DNA of 64,000 bases from Halorientalis sp. IM1011 (GCF_001989615.1 NZ_CP019067.1:1116001-1180000); one strand, 5' to 3'; positions 9,357 to 19,223 are shown, numbered from the stretch's first letter. Notes: generated by a model not told the origin, from the sequence alone. Program-made: numbers and translations.

Positions 9357-9746
9357 ATGCAGGGTAATCTGCCGCCGGAAGCACAGGAGAAAATCGAGGA
9401 GCTACAGGATCTGCAGGAGACAGCCCAGCAGGTCGCCGCCCAGAAACAGCAGGCCGAGACACAGCTGACCGAGTCCCAGACCGCGCTCGAAGAGCTCGAC
9501 GACGTGGACGAGGACACCACCATGTACCGCGAGGTCGGCGAACTGCTCGTCAAGACCGAATACGGCGAAGCCAAAGACGACCTCGAGGAGTCCGTCGAGA
9601 GCCTCGAAGTCCGCGTCGACACGCTCGAAAAGCAGGAAGAGCGCGTTCAGGAGCAGTTCGAGGAACTCCAGCAGGAGCTCCAGCAGCTGCTCGGCGGCGC
9701 GGGCGGCGGTGGCGGCCCGATGGGTCCCGGTGCCGGCGGCGCGTAG
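9357..9746 (+). CDS. pfdB: Prefoldin subunit beta
   Basis: A 129-residue chaperone subunit. It begins [17 protein letters not shown] and forms two long coiled-coil helices joined by a beta hairpin ([14 protein letters not shown]), the classical beta-prefoldin layout. Archaeal prefoldin is a hexamer of two alpha and four beta subunits that passes unfolded proteins to the thermosome. The C-terminus is Gly-rich ([17 protein letters not shown]), a haloarchaeal extension. The DUF3194 gene follows one base after the stop, the usual archaeal partner order. Confidence 0.96.
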   Translation: MQGNLPPEAQEKIEELQDLQETAQQVAAQKQQAETQLTESQTALEELDDVDEDTTMYREVGELLVKTEYGEAKDDLEESVESLEVRVDTLEKQEERVQEQFEELQQELQQLLGGAGGGGGPMGPGAGGA

Positions 9747-9747
9747 A

Positions 9748-9990
9748 ATGGGCGAACCCACCGACGAGGACGTCGTGGAGACGGCCGCCGACGCCGCGGA
9801 GGGGCTCGTCTTCTCCCGCTACAAACAGTCCGAAGTCACCGACCTCGACGTGACCGTCACGTTCGAGGACGGGGTACTCGAAGTGGACGTCTACCTCAAC
9901 GCACCTTCGGACACCCGCGATCCCGAACGGATCGCCGACGACGCGGCCCTCGCGGCACGGTCCGCCGTCGACGACCTGTTCGAGGACTAA
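9748..9990 (+). CDS. DUF3194 family protein
   Basis: An 80-residue acidic protein (MGEPTDEDVVETAADAAEG ... DLFED). It follows prefoldin beta after one base and fits DUF3194, a small archaeal family regularly found next to pfdB. It contains a short beta-rich centre (VTVTFEDGVLEVDVYL). The function is unknown; the operon suggests a link to protein quality control. An ATG start immediately after the pfdB TAG gives the family's normal length. Confidence 0.85.
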   Translation: MGEPTDEDVVETAADAAEGLVFSRYKQSEVTDLDVTVTFEDGVLEVDVYLNAPSDTRDPERIADDAALAARSAVDDLFED

Positions 9991-9997
9991 TTTTTCA
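9987..9997. terminator. Candidate poly-T termination tract between convergent genes
   Basis: TAATTTTTC lies just after the DUF3194 stop and before the convergent surface-protein stop. A T-run after a stop codon is the usual archaeal intrinsic termination signal. No stem is required or seen. Confidence 0.35.
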
Positions 9998-12163
9998 GGA
10001 CGCGTCGCTCCCGCCGCGTCTGGCGACCGCGGCACGCGCGACCACGTACGCGACGACGACGAACACCATCGAGCCAAGCGTGTATGGGGCCACCGACGTG
10101 ACGTAGCTCACCAGCCCGCCGATCAGTGACCCGCTTTCGGCCTCGCTGGGTGCGGAACCGTTCGCCGCCGTGGTATTCGTCGTCCCGGGTGTGTCGGTCG
10201 CCGTCGCCGTGGGCGGTGACTGGGGCGTGTCCTCGGGCGTCGCGGTCGGCGGCTGTGCCGTGTCCGGCTCGGGGGTGGCCGTCGGCTCCGGGGTCGCGCG
10301 GGGTTCGATTACGAGTGATCCCGACAGCGACTGGTCGCTCCCGGCGAGGCGGACGGTGTAGGGGTACTCGCCCGGGGGCAGCGAGGGGCGTGCGCCGTCG
10401 AAGGCGACCGACCGGTTCCGTTCGGGGGTGACGGAGACCGAGCGGTTGCCCCAGCGATCGCCGTCGACGGTGAGCAGGACGCGGCCCGTCCCGTCGGCGA
10501 CGCCGTCGTTCCCGACGGTCGCGGACAGCCCTCCCAGCCGCTCGCCCTCCGTGATCGTCAGGTTCCGCGTGGCGTCGAGCAACCGGAGTTCCGCCGGGTT
10601 GTCGGGGTCGGCGGCGATGACGACGGGTCGACGGTCGACCAGCCGGTTGCGCAGGAACAGTTCGGCCTCCACCGGGTACTGGGGGTCGAGTTCGGCGAAG
10701 CTGACGGGCGGGGTCCGGAAGGTGCCGTCGGCGTCGATGGACACGTCGTCGATGGTGATCTTGGTCGGCGGCGGCCCGTCACGGGAGATGAGCTGGATCT
10801 CGACGTCTGTCCCGGGCGCGTAGGTGGTCGTACCAGTGAGCCGGTACCGCCCGTTCTCGCCGACGATCAACTCCCCGTCGTCGGTCAGCTGATCCTGGCT
10901 GTACTCGATGCGTGGCTCGACGACGGTGAACGTCGTCGTCGACTCGACGGTCGTCTCGTCGCTGTCGAAGTAGGGGTACTGTTCGCTCCGGTCCTCGACC
11001 TCCGAGCGGGCGGTGAACGGACCCGGCAACCCGCTCCCGGACGGGAAGCGGTACTCCCGGTTTGCGCTGCCCTCGAACTCGAAGGTCACCCTGAACCGGT
11101 CGCCGGGGGCCGATCGCTGCCCGAACCAGGTGCCCCCAGAGGTGTCGATGACCATCGAGAACGACTCCTCGTCGTCGGACACGTCGACGAACAGATCCTG
11201 TGCGTTCGCCTCGTCGAACGTAACCTGCTCGGTCTCCTGGTTCACGCCGGGGTTCAGGTGTTCGACGGTGACGTTGACGCCTTCGGGGTAGTCGAGCAGC
11301 GTCCGGAGTTTGTCGAGGCCGTCGCCGTCGATGGTCGCGAGGGTGCCGCGGAATCCGGCGGTCGAGAAGCCGCTGATCCGCACGCGGTCGCCGACCGCGA
11401 CCCGGTTCCGGTCGGTCGCGGGCGTGAACTCCCCGTCGGCCGCTCCCTTGGGCGCGACGCTCCGTTCGAGGTCGCCCTCGAAACTCGGCGTCGTCAGTCT
11501 GAGGTTCGAGCGGTCGAGGGGGTTCTCCAGGTAGGGGACGCCGTCGTCGCCGAGGACGAGCGACTCGTTCGCGCCCGCCAGCAACCGGTAGCGGGCGGGC
11601 TGGACTGGTCGCGGGAGTCGCGTAATGCCGACTTCGCCTTCGAACTCGGCGAGCGTCCCGGCGATTTCGTCGCCGTCCTCGTCGACGAACCGGAATCCGG
11701 AGAACTCCGAGGTGTCCTCTGGCGCGGTGTCGGGACCGTACTTCTGGGCGTAACTCACGACACCACCGGAGTAGGCCGACCGGTCAGTGCCGAGCAGTCG
11801 CGTGTTGACGGTGAAGGTCGTGCCCCCGCCGGGCACGTAGAGCAGGTCGAGGAAGTTTCGGTTCGAGGGGGAATCGACCGTCCTGTCACCGCCCACGAGG
11901 AGGTAGCCGCCGCAACTGGTCGATATCTCGACCGTATCGCCGGCCACGCCCTCGAACGTGTCCGGGCCGAAACAGTCCTCCTGCTGGGCGACCGCCGACA
12001 GTTCGGCGTCGACGGGAGCCGCGACGGCCGTCCCCGGTCCGGTGGCTCCCGCGGCCGGGCCGGCGACCGCGAGCAGGCACACGCACGCGAGGACACCGCC
12101 GAGGAGCCAGCGCGACGGTCGGCTGGCCGTGGGCCTCGCGTGATCCGGTTCTGGAGGGTGCAT
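9995..12163 (-). CDS. Large secreted, C-terminally anchored surface protein (BGTF-like)
   Basis: A 722-residue protein. An N-terminal signal peptide (residues about 18-40, LLGGVLACVCLLAVAGPAAG) is followed by a first domain with a Cys pair (DCFGPDTFEGVAGDTVEIS, then TSCGG), several beta-rich repeats, a Thr/Pro-rich linker (about 625-670) and a C-terminal membrane helix (about 695-715) with a short basic/polar end. The early domain resembles haloarchaeal 'BGTF surface domain' proteins related to S-layer glycoproteins. Many N-x-T/S sites fit glycosylation. No PGF motif is visible, so anchoring is probably by the helix itself. Its role is likely structural or adhesive. Confidence 0.8.
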   Translation of the reverse strand: MHPPEPDHARPTASRPSRWLLGGVLACVCLLAVAGPAAGATGPGTAVAAPVDAELSAVAQQEDCFGPDTFEGVAGDTVEISTSCGGYLLVGGDRTVDSPSNRNFLDLLYVPGGGTTFTVNTRLLGTDRSAYSGGVVSYAQKYGPDTAPEDTSEFSGFRFVDEDGDEIAGTLAEFEGEVGITRLPRPVQPARYRLLAGANESLVLGDDGVPYLENPLDRSNLRLTTPSFEGDLERSVAPKGAADGEFTPATDRNRVAVGDRVRISGFSTAGFRGTLATIDGDGLDKLRTLLDYPEGVNVTVEHLNPGVNQETEQVTFDEANAQDLFVDVSDDEESFSMVIDTSGGTWFGQRSAPGDRFRVTFEFEGSANREYRFPSGSGLPGPFTARSEVEDRSEQYPYFDSDETTVESTTTFTVVEPRIEYSQDQLTDDGELIVGENGRYRLTGTTTYAPGTDVEIQLISRDGPPPTKITIDDVSIDADGTFRTPPVSFAELDPQYPVEAELFLRNRLVDRRPVVIAADPDNPAELRLLDATRNLTITEGERLGGLSATVGNDGVADGTGRVLLTVDGDRWGNRSVSVTPERNRSVAFDGARPSLPPGEYPYTVRLAGSDQSLSGSLVIEPRATPEPTATPEPDTAQPPTATPEDTPQSPPTATATDTPGTTNTTAANGSAPSEAESGSLIGGLVSYVTSVAPYTLGSMVFVVVAYVVARAAVARRGGSDAS

Positions 12164-12250
12164 CGTCGGGTTCCCGGCGGACGCCGCCGTTTCCCGACGC
12201 TCGGACCGGCCGCGGCTTAAAACGTCCCGTCGGGTTATCAGATTCGGTAA

Positions 12251-14149
12251 CTACGCGATGGCGAACAGGAAGGCGGAGATGGCGAGGACGGCGACGATGA
12301 CGGCTGCGGCGAGGGTTGCGCCCATGGAGATCATCGCGTTGGCGTGGGAGGCGAGCGTCTCGGTGCGGTCGTTGCCGAAGACGGTGACCCTGGCGCGCTG
12401 TTCGGCCATGCCTGCCTCGACCGGTTCGAGGTCGTCGGTCGCCTGCTCGACCAGTTCCGTCACGAGAGCGACGAGTTTCTCGTCGTCGATGGCTGCACCG
12501 ACCTGGTTGTCGGCCTCGACGGTGTTGACGATGTGAGTGTCGGTCGTCATCACCTCGGCGTGGTCGACGCCGTCGATGGCGTCGAGGAGTTGCCCGCGCA
12601 GGCCCGGTTCCATGTTGTTCCCGTCGATCAGGACGTAGGCGGTGCGGTGGTCGCCGACTTCGAGGACGGAGACTCTGATCCCGAGCGGGCCGATTCCGTC
12701 TTCGGGATCCCACGGCGTCTCGTCCCAGGCGACGCCCAGTCTCGGCTGGCCGCTCTCGGCGTCGAGGAGTCGCTTCCCGACCTCGCCCGCGCCGGTGATC
12801 ATGTCGAACGACCGCTCGCTGCCGGGCGTGACGTGGCCCAGATCGGCCCCGTCGAGCCCGTTGTTACTGTTGTGGGCGTCGACGAGCATCACGTCGTCGA
12901 GGCCGGCCGACCGAGCCTCCGCGGCCGCCGAGAGGCCGACCGCGTACTCCACGTCGTCGGCGAACTCCGGGGCGTAGGTCGCCACGGCCAGCGCGTCGTC
13001 GCCGAAGGCCTGTCCGACGAGTTTCGCGTCCCCCTTGCTGGCCCGGACGGAGACGGTCGCCTCGTCGGTAAACTCGATCTCCCCGACGGCGGCGTCGGCG
13101 GCGTCGAGGATGGTGTCGACCTCGCGTTCGGTCACGAGGTTGAAGTCGTGGCCAGCGGTCGCGTGCGGCGGGAAGGCGAGCCCTTCGGCCCGGTGAGCGA
13201 CCCGCTCGGGCAGGTTACCGCCGCCGATCTCGCCCATCGGCCCGGGGTGGATCATCGGCAGGACGAAGCGGGCTTTCTCCGCGCCGTCCTCGGTCCGGAA
13301 GACCAGTACCGTCACGGGCACCATCGCCTCCTCGCCGATCTCCTCGAAGAAGTCCTCCAGTTCGCGGGTGCCCTCGGCGATGTGGCCGATGAACCCGCGG
13401 ATGAAGTCTAATACTGAGACGTCGAGGCTGCGTCGCCACGGGGAGTCGATCGCCCAGAGGAACAGCCAGACGCCGCCGGTGTAGACGAGACACACCGCGG
13501 CGAGCACCACGAAGTCCTGCGGGCCGACGACGTTCAGTTCGGGCGGTGCCGCCTCCGATCGCGAGAGATAGGAGTTCAGGAACGGCCCGCCGACCTCCAG
13601 GAACCGGAGCGTCCCGCTGTAGATGAACAGCAAGACGGCGGCCGCGACGGTCTGGATGCTGGCGGGGATCGCCGCGACCGGCAGGGAGTGTCTGGAGACG
13701 GCGACGATCACGAACAGCCGGATCGCGAAGATGGAGGCCAGCGCCAGCAAGAGCGCGTCGAAGACGAACTGCTGGCCGAGCGGCTCGGTGAGGAGCGTCG
13801 CCGGCATCACACCGTGGAGGGGGTGTGAGGCCACCACCAGCACGCCGGCAGCCATCAACACGGTGATGGTGACGAGCTCGCAGGTCAGCGCGAGCAGCGA
13901 GGCGCGATTACGGGTCAACTGGCCGCCGAGTCGGCCGTCGACGTACGGCGTGAGCACGCTCGCGGCGACGGTCGGCAGGCCGACGAAGAAGATCCCTTCC
14001 CACGCGTCGCCGAGGACGTACCGGCCGTCGAAGACGGCGACGCCCGTGATAGCGGCGATCACGAGGGCGAACGTCAGGCTCGAATACCAGTTGGGCGCGC
14101 GAAAGATGAACCGCGACAGCCCGGCGAGATCGCCCTGCGTCTGGGTCAT
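12251..14149 (-). CDS. DUF2070 family archaeal membrane protein
   Basis: A 632-residue protein. The first 240 residues contain about six membrane segments. A long soluble domain follows, with conserved phrases such as PMIHPGPMGEIGGGNLP and DAHNSNNG, which mark DUF2070. The C-terminus ends in one more hydrophobic helix (TLAAAVIVAVLAISAFLF). The family is archaea-specific and its biochemistry is unknown; the His/Asp/Asn-rich soluble motifs suggest a metal-dependent active site. The ATG start is followed by the family's N-terminus (LSRFIFRAPNWYSS). Confidence 0.92.
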   Translation of the reverse strand: MTQTQGDLAGLSRFIFRAPNWYSSLTFALVIAAITGVAVFDGRYVLGDAWEGIFFVGLPTVAASVLTPYVDGRLGGQLTRNRASLLALTCELVTITVLMAAGVLVVASHPLHGVMPATLLTEPLGQQFVFDALLLALASIFAIRLFVIVAVSRHSLPVAAIPASIQTVAAAVLLFIYSGTLRFLEVGGPFLNSYLSRSEAAPPELNVVGPQDFVVLAAVCLVYTGGVWLFLWAIDSPWRRSLDVSVLDFIRGFIGHIAEGTRELEDFFEEIGEEAMVPVTVLVFRTEDGAEKARFVLPMIHPGPMGEIGGGNLPERVAHRAEGLAFPPHATAGHDFNLVTEREVDTILDAADAAVGEIEFTDEATVSVRASKGDAKLVGQAFGDDALAVATYAPEFADDVEYAVGLSAAAEARSAGLDDVMLVDAHNSNNGLDGADLGHVTPGSERSFDMITGAGEVGKRLLDAESGQPRLGVAWDETPWDPEDGIGPLGIRVSVLEVGDHRTAYVLIDGNNMEPGLRGQLLDAIDGVDHAEVMTTDTHIVNTVEADNQVGAAIDDEKLVALVTELVEQATDDLEPVEAGMAEQRARVTVFGNDRTETLASHANAMISMGATLAAAVIVAVLAISAFLFAIA

Positions 14150-14243
14150 CGTCTTCGGTTCGATTCCCCTCGGCTATAGTTCTTGATGCATCTTTGATGA
14201 TCGAGGACCCTATCGGAACGGCCGCGGCGATCGCCGGGACCGC

Positions 14244-14792
14244 TCACTCACAGACCGAGAGGAAGTTCTCGAAGACCGCTTCGCCTTCCTCGGTGTGGGA
14301 GACCTCCGGGTGCCACTGGACGCCGTAGAGGTCTCGATCGCGGTCGCTCATGGCCTCGACGCCGCAGACGTCGCTGGTGGCGGTCCGGGTGAACCCGTCG
14401 GGGACCTCCTTGACTTCGTCGGCGTGACTGGCCCACACCCGCGTTTCGGGTGCGAGCGACCCGATCAGCGGGTCGGTGTCGTCGGTGATCTCGACGGTCA
14501 CGTCGGCGTAGCCGCCGTAGTCGCCTTCGCCGATCCGACCGCCGAGCTCGTCGGCGATGAGCTGCATCCCGAGGCAGATCCCGAAGACCGGGACGTCCAG
14601 ATCGAGGTAGTCCGGGCAGTTGCCGATGTCGTCGATGTCCGGGCCGCCCGAGAGGACGAGCCCGTCGGCGTCGATCTCCTCGGGCGGGGTAGTGTTGTCG
14701 ATCAGTTCCACGTCCACGCCCAGATCGCGGAGCGCGCGGTGTTCCAGGTGGGTGAACTGGCCGTGGTTGTCGACCACGTCGATACGCGTCAT
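14244..14792 (-). CDS. guaAA: GMP synthase subunit A (glutamine amidotransferase)
   Basis: A 182-residue class I glutamine amidotransferase. The catalytic Cys is in FGICLGMQL, and the His-Glu pair is in VQWHPEVSHTE. It supplies ammonia from glutamine to a separate ATP-pyrophosphatase subunit (GuaAB) that turns XMP into GMP. The short length, without the synthetase domain, marks the archaeal two-subunit arrangement. GuaAB is not next to it in the window. The protein begins MTRIDVVDNHGQFTHLEH as in relatives. Confidence 0.95.
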   Translation of the reverse strand: MTRIDVVDNHGQFTHLEHRALRDLGVDVELIDNTTPPEEIDADGLVLSGGPDIDDIGNCPDYLDLDVPVFGICLGMQLIADELGGRIGEGDYGGYADVTVEITDDTDPLIGSLAPETRVWASHADEVKEVPDGFTRTATSDVCGVEAMSDRDRDLYGVQWHPEVSHTEEGEAVFENFLSVCE

Positions 14793-14834
14793 TGGGAGAA
14801 CACAGATTCAGGGGACGGATAAGTCGCCCGAAAC

Positions 14835-15449
14835 TCACTCCTCGCGGTCGAACCGCTCGGCCGCCGAGGCGAAGTCCAGCTCGTCCTGCTCGCGGGCGCG
14901 CCGAGACTCGGCCTCGGCGATGGCTTCCGCGTCGGGATTCACGTCGTCGTCGATGCGCGCCCACGAGTCGTGGACCTTCGAGTGACACCAGCGACAGAGG
15001 ACGACGGTGATCTCGTGGCTCGGGTCGCCGTCCTCGGCGCGGCCGTCGGACGCGTCCGCATAGGAGAGGTGGTGTTCCTCCAGCAGCGGTCGCTCGTCGG
15101 AGTGGGCCAGCCGTCGGGCTTGCAGTCCGCAGCGAGCGCACTCGCGGCTCGCGGTTACACCGCTCGCTCCGTCCGAGGCACTCGCTGCGCTCGCGCCTCG
15201 CTGGTCTCGACAGCGGAAGTGCGGACAGTCGGCCCACTCCCACGGCCCGGTCAGCCCCTCTTCGTCGAGGTCGCCGGCGACCGGACACTGGAAGTCCTCG
15301 GCGCTGCGGGCGTCGGCGAAGGCCGGATCGCGGTCGCCCTGCTCGACGGCGAAGCGACACTTCCCGGCGTCGGTGAGGTGATCACACCGGTCGACGTGTG
15401 CGTATGGGTCGTCGACCCCGACGCCGGTCCCGGTCGGCGTCTTCTCCAT
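14835..15449 (-). CDS. HNH-like zinc protein (DUF7097-like)
   Basis: A 204-residue haloarchaeal protein. The N-terminal half has several Cys (VDRCDHLTDAGKCRF, FQCPVAG, DCPHFRC). The C-terminal half carries an HNH-like pattern: ECARCG, then LEEHHLSY, then VLCRWCHSKVHDSW. That arrangement fits an HNH endonuclease-like or zinc-binding fold. Between the two halves is a low-complexity Ala/Ser insertion (ASAASASDGASG) encoded by repeated CGCTCG-type DNA. It lies 42 bases upstream of guaAA on the same strand. The function is not established. Confidence 0.75.
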   Translation of the reverse strand: MEKTPTGTGVGVDDPYAHVDRCDHLTDAGKCRFAVEQGDRDPAFADARSAEDFQCPVAGDLDEEGLTGPWEWADCPHFRCRDQRGASAASASDGASGVTASRECARCGLQARRLAHSDERPLLEEHHLSYADASDGRAEDGDPSHEITVVLCRWCHSKVHDSWARIDDDVNPDAEAIAEAESRRAREQDELDFASAAERFDREE

Positions 15450-15643
15450 ACCACCTCTGTGCCGTCGCCACCCTTCAAACGTCCGACGACCGCCGCCGGC
15501 GGACGATCGAGAGCCACATCTGATTCTGTAGTGAACCCCGGCCGACGAAAAGGGAGCCGGATGTCGAATACGGGTCGAAAGCTGGTTTCAGTTAGTGAGA
15601 ATTTTGACTGGCATTAAACTGCTCCCGGCGGTGTTCGAGAGAC

Positions 15644-17338
15644 ATGAGCAACGTTCTCGACAGGTATCGCGCCCTGCTGTGGGGATCGATGGATCGACTC
15701 GGCGTGACTGGGTCGGTCGAGCGGAAGGTGGTCGCGGCGGTGGCGATCCAGTTCGCTATCTCGCTGGCCCAGGCCGTCGTCCCGTTTCTGGCCACCGGGC
15801 TCGTCCGCGTCGCGCTGGTCGGCACGCTCGTCGTCGCGGCCCTCGTCGCGTTCCTGAACACTCTCCTCATCACGCGCGAGGATCTGGTCGACCCGATCCA
15901 GGACCTCGAAGCGACGGTCGCGTCGGTGGCGGTCGGCGACCTCGACGTGACCGCCGCCAGATCCGACCAGCCCGACGAGGTCGGGTCACTCACCAACGCC
16001 GTCGCCGACATGAGCGAGTACCTGACGACCGTCTCTCGGCAGGCCGACGCGCTGGCCCGCCAGGAGTTCGACGCGCCCGCGCTGGAGGAGGACGTCCCCG
16101 GCGAGTTCGGCGAGTCGCTGTCGACGATGGCCGCGGAACTCGAAGGCTACACGACGGAACTGGAGGAGATGACCGCCGAACTTCAGGAACGCTCGGCGAA
16201 CTTGGAGGAGATGGCGGCTGCCTTCGCCGAGGCGACCGAGCGGGCCCGCGAGGGCGACCTGACCGCGACGGTCGAGTACGACGCTAGCGAGGACGAGTAC
16301 GCGTCCGTCGTCGACAACTACAACGAGTTGCTGGGGACGCTGGCCGACACCGTCGGCGACGTGGCCGCCTTCGCCAGCACGGTTGCGGAGACGAGCGACG
16401 ACCTCCAGTCCTCGGTCGCCGAGATCGACCGCGCCAGCGACGAGATCGCCGGCTCGACGGGGGAGATCTCGGAGGGGGCGGCCACCCAGAGCGACCGGCT
16501 CCAGCTGGTCGCCAGCGAGATGAACACGCTCTCGGCGACGGTCCAGCAGATCGCAGCCTCGGCCGACGAGGTCGCAGACACCGCCGAAGAAGCCGCCGAA
16601 CGGGGGCGCTCGGGCCGGGAGGCCGCCGCCGACGCCATCGAGGAACTCGACGCCGTCGAGGACCGCATCGACCGCACCGCCGAGGACGTGGCCGGCCTCG
16701 CGACCAAGATCGGCCGGATCGACGAGATCGTCGCGGACGTCGAGGAGATCGCCGCGGAGACGAATCTGCTCGCGCTGAACGCCTCCATCGAGGCCGCCCG
16801 CGCCGGACAGGACAGCGAGGGCTTCGCCGTCGTCGCCGACGAGGTGAAAGCGCTGGCCGACGAGGCCCGCACCTCCGCCGACGAGATGTCTGACCTCATC
16901 GCCGAGATCCAGCGCGAGGCCGACGAGACCGCCGCGACCGCTCGCGAGATGAACGAGCAGGTGACCGACAGCATCGCGACCGTCGAGGGTACGCTGTCGA
17001 ACTTCGACGACATCGTCGAGGTCGTCGGCGAGTTGCACACGAGCGTCACGGAGATTTCGACGGCGACCGACGATCAGGCCGGGACCACACAGGAGGTCGT
17101 CGAGATGGTCGACGAGGTGGCCTCGATCAGCGAGGAGACCGCCGCCGAGGCCGACACCGTCGCCGCGGCCGCCCAACAGCAGACCGACTCGGTTTCGACC
17201 GTCGCCGACCAGACCGAGTCCCTGTCGGCCGAAGCGGCCGATCTGACCGACCTTCTGGATCGGTTCCGGCTCCCGGGCGCGTCCGTCCAGCCCGGTTCGG
17301 CCGTCGAACCCGGCGCGACCCGGCCCGCAGATGACTGA
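15644..17338 (+). CDS. Methyl-accepting chemotaxis transducer (HAMP + MA domain)
   Basis: A 564-residue halobacterial transducer. Two membrane helices lie close together (residues about 25-70) with no sizeable external sensor, so it may sense through the membrane, through a partner, or internally. HAMP-like segments follow (about 73-215), then the long coiled-coil signalling domain. Its hairpin tip is intact ([20 protein letters not shown]), the site that contacts CheA and CheW. Ala/Glu-rich methylation helices flank it. A short Pro/Thr tail ends the protein. The signal is unknown. No other che genes are in the window. Confidence 0.9.
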   Translation: MSNVLDRYRALLWGSMDRLGVTGSVERKVVAAVAIQFAISLAQAVVPFLATGLVRVALVGTLVVAALVAFLNTLLITREDLVDPIQDLEATVASVAVGDLDVTAARSDQPDEVGSLTNAVADMSEYLTTVSRQADALARQEFDAPALEEDVPGEFGESLSTMAAELEGYTTELEEMTAELQERSANLEEMAAAFAEATERAREGDLTATVEYDASEDEYASVVDNYNELLGTLADTVGDVAAFASTVAETSDDLQSSVAEIDRASDEIAGSTGEISEGAATQSDRLQLVASEMNTLSATVQQIAASADEVADTAEEAAERGRSGREAAADAIEELDAVEDRIDRTAEDVAGLATKIGRIDEIVADVEEIAAETNLLALNASIEAARAGQDSEGFAVVADEVKALADEARTSADEMSDLIAEIQREADETAATAREMNEQVTDSIATVEGTLSNFDDIVEVVGELHTSVTEISTATDDQAGTTQEVVEMVDEVASISEETAAEADTVAAAAQQQTDSVSTVADQTESLSAEAADLTDLLDRFRLPGASVQPGSAVEPGATRPADD

Positions 17339-17384
17339 CCTCGATTCCTGCGACTTTGGGTGAAGGGGTGCCCGACCAGCCGTC

Positions 17385-19223
17385 TCACTCCGGAACGGCC
17401 GTCGGCGTCTCCGCGACGGATTCCTTGCTCCCCTCGGTGAAGACGAACCGCGCACCCTGATCGTAGTCGGAGTCGTGTTCGACGGTCCAGCCGTGGGACT
17501 CGGCCATCGTCCGGACGATGGAGAGGCCGAGTCCGGTCCCCTCCTCGGTGGTGGTGTAGCCGTACTCGAAGATGTCGTCGGCGTGTTCCGCGGGGATGCC
17601 GGGACCGTCGTCTTCGACGTAGAACCCGCCGGACGTCCCGCCGACCTCGACGGCCACGTCGGCCGGGCCGTGGGCGACAGCGTCATCGGACGAAGTCCGA
17701 TTGCCCGTGGAACCGTGTTCGACAGCGTCTTCAGAACGCTTCGCGTTCTGATTGCCCGTCGAACCGTGTTCGACAGCGTTCCGGAAGCAGTTCTCCAGGA
17801 TCGAGAGGAGTTTCGAGCGGTCGGCCTGGATCTGTCGGTCGTCGGCGACGGTTAGCGTCGCGTCGCCGGTGTCGACGTTGGCCCAGGCGTCGCGGGCGGC
17901 CGTGGCCAGCGAGACCGACTCGGTCTCCTCGACGGTCTTGCCCTCGCGAGCGATGGTGAGGATATCCTCGATGATCGACTCCATCCGCTCGTGGCTGGTC
18001 CGGATCTCGTCGAGATGCCCGGCTGCGGTGTCGGCCTCGTCGGCGTCGATTCCGTCCTCGTCGAGCATCCCCGTCAGGATCTCCGCGTAGCCGTCGGCGA
18101 CGTTGATGGGGTTGCGGAGGTCGTGTGAGATCGTCGAGGCGACCTGATCGAGGCGTTCGTTCTGTTTTTCGAGTTGCCAGCGGGACTGTTCGAGCGCGGT
18201 CACATCCCGTAGCAGGATCGACAGCCACTCCCCGTCCCGGTCGCCCCGTGCGACCCGCGAGACGGTGACGGAGTAGTGGCGGTCCTGACCGTCGGCCGGC
18301 ATCGTGATCCGGTCCGCCTCCTCACCGTCCTCACGCAGGTCGACGACGTCGGCGAGCATCGGGCAGACGTCCTCGAACGGGTCCCCGACGCGGCCCTCGA
18401 GATCGGACCAGACGTGCGTACTGGCCTCGTTGTAGTCGACGACGCGGCGTTCGTCGTCGAGGACGAGGACTGGATCACGGAGGTTCTCCACGACGGCGTT
18501 GCGCGCGACCGGCTGGACGTTCAGCAGGTCGAACCGGAAGAGTGCGAGGGTCACGAACACGTTGAACGGGATCGTCGAGTAGGTGGCGTGGTTGAGGTGG
18601 TCGGCGGGGAACAGGCCCGCCTGACTCGCGGCGGTGATGACCACGACCGAGAGCACGGCGGCGATCAGCAGGGCGAGCTGTTTCGTCGCGCGCGCCGAGG
18701 TCGAGAGCAGGTACACGTACAGCTTGTAGAGCGTGTACCCCCCGAGCGCGTAGGTGAGCAGATAGACGACACCCAGTCCCGCCTCGACCTCGTAGGCGTA
18801 GTAGGTGATCGGCTCCTGTATCAGTCGGACGTTCGTGGTATAGAGACCGTCCGGTCTGGTCAGCGAGAGGACGACGAACCCGCCGAGGATCGCCGTCATC
18901 GTCGCACGGGTCAACCAGTGACGGTGGAAATCCGTCCCCGTGTACCGGCCGGCGAACACGGTAAAGGAGAGGTACGAACAGAACGCGAGCAACGCGATCG
19001 GGAAGAACAGCGCCCGCTTGCCCCCCGACGGCGGGACGAACAGATAGATCCAGAAGAAAAACGCCGAGATCCCCCCGGTGATCAGCGTGATCACGAACCA
19101 CTTCGCCCCCGCCTGATCCCAGTGACGGCGATAGATCCAGTAGCTCAGGCCCGCGTGCAACAACACCGTAACCGCCGGCAGCGCGTAGTACGCCAACTCG
19201 ACGGCCGAGAGACTACTGGCCAT
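17385..19223 (-). CDS. 7TM sensor histidine kinase with PAS domain and expanded N-box
   Basis: A 612-residue membrane kinase. Seven hydrophobic helices (about 1-205) form a histidine-kinase N-terminal 7TM sensor. A PAS domain follows (about 215-330), then HisKA with the phospho-acceptor His in STISHDLRNP, and a HATPase domain with DDGPGIPAEH and GTGLGLSIV. The ATP N-box is interrupted: after ENCFRNAVEHGSTGN come a second near-copy (DAVEHGSTGN) and a third, weaker DAVAHG. The extra 17-residue units are in frame, so the kinase is probably still folded. No response regulator is adjacent. Confidence 0.9.
   Translation of the reverse strand: MASSLSAVELAYYALPAVTVLLHAGLSYWIYRRHWDQAGAKWFVITLITGGISAFFFWIYLFVPPSGGKRALFFPIALLAFCSYLSFTVFAGRYTGTDFHRHWLTRATMTAILGGFVVLSLTRPDGLYTTNVRLIQEPITYYAYEVEAGLGVVYLLTYALGGYTLYKLYVYLLSTSARATKQLALLIAAVLSVVVITAASQAGLFPADHLNHATYSTIPFNVFVTLALFRFDLLNVQPVARNAVVENLRDPVLVLDDERRVVDYNEASTHVWSDLEGRVGDPFEDVCPMLADVVDLREDGEEADRITMPADGQDRHYSVTVSRVARGDRDGEWLSILLRDVTALEQSRWQLEKQNERLDQVASTISHDLRNPINVADGYAEILTGMLDEDGIDADEADTAAGHLDEIRTSHERMESIIEDILTIAREGKTVEETESVSLATAARDAWANVDTGDATLTVADDRQIQADRSKLLSILENCFRNAVEHGSTGNQNAKRSEDAVEHGSTGNRTSSDDAVAHGPADVAVEVGGTSGGFYVEDDGPGIPAEHADDIFEYGYTTTEEGTGLGLSIVRTMAESHGWTVEHDSDYDQGARFVFTEGSKESVAETPTAVPE
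17667..17779 (-). repeat. In-frame repeated N-box segment with palindromic spacers
   Basis: Two 29-base copies differing at one base lie at 17700-17728 and 17751-17779, spaced 51 bases (17 codons) apart, with a third degenerate copy from 17667. The spacers are themselves palindromic: CAGAACG/CGTTCTG and TCGGAC/GTCCGA. The whole block encodes repeated (D/N)AVEHGSTGN in the kinase N-box. Confidence 0.8.

Noticed and set aside
15986-17686. Long minus-strand frame opposite the chemotaxis transducer
   Set aside because: Low-complexity Gly/Arg/Val shadow of the coiled-coil gene; the plus strand has an intact signalling tip.
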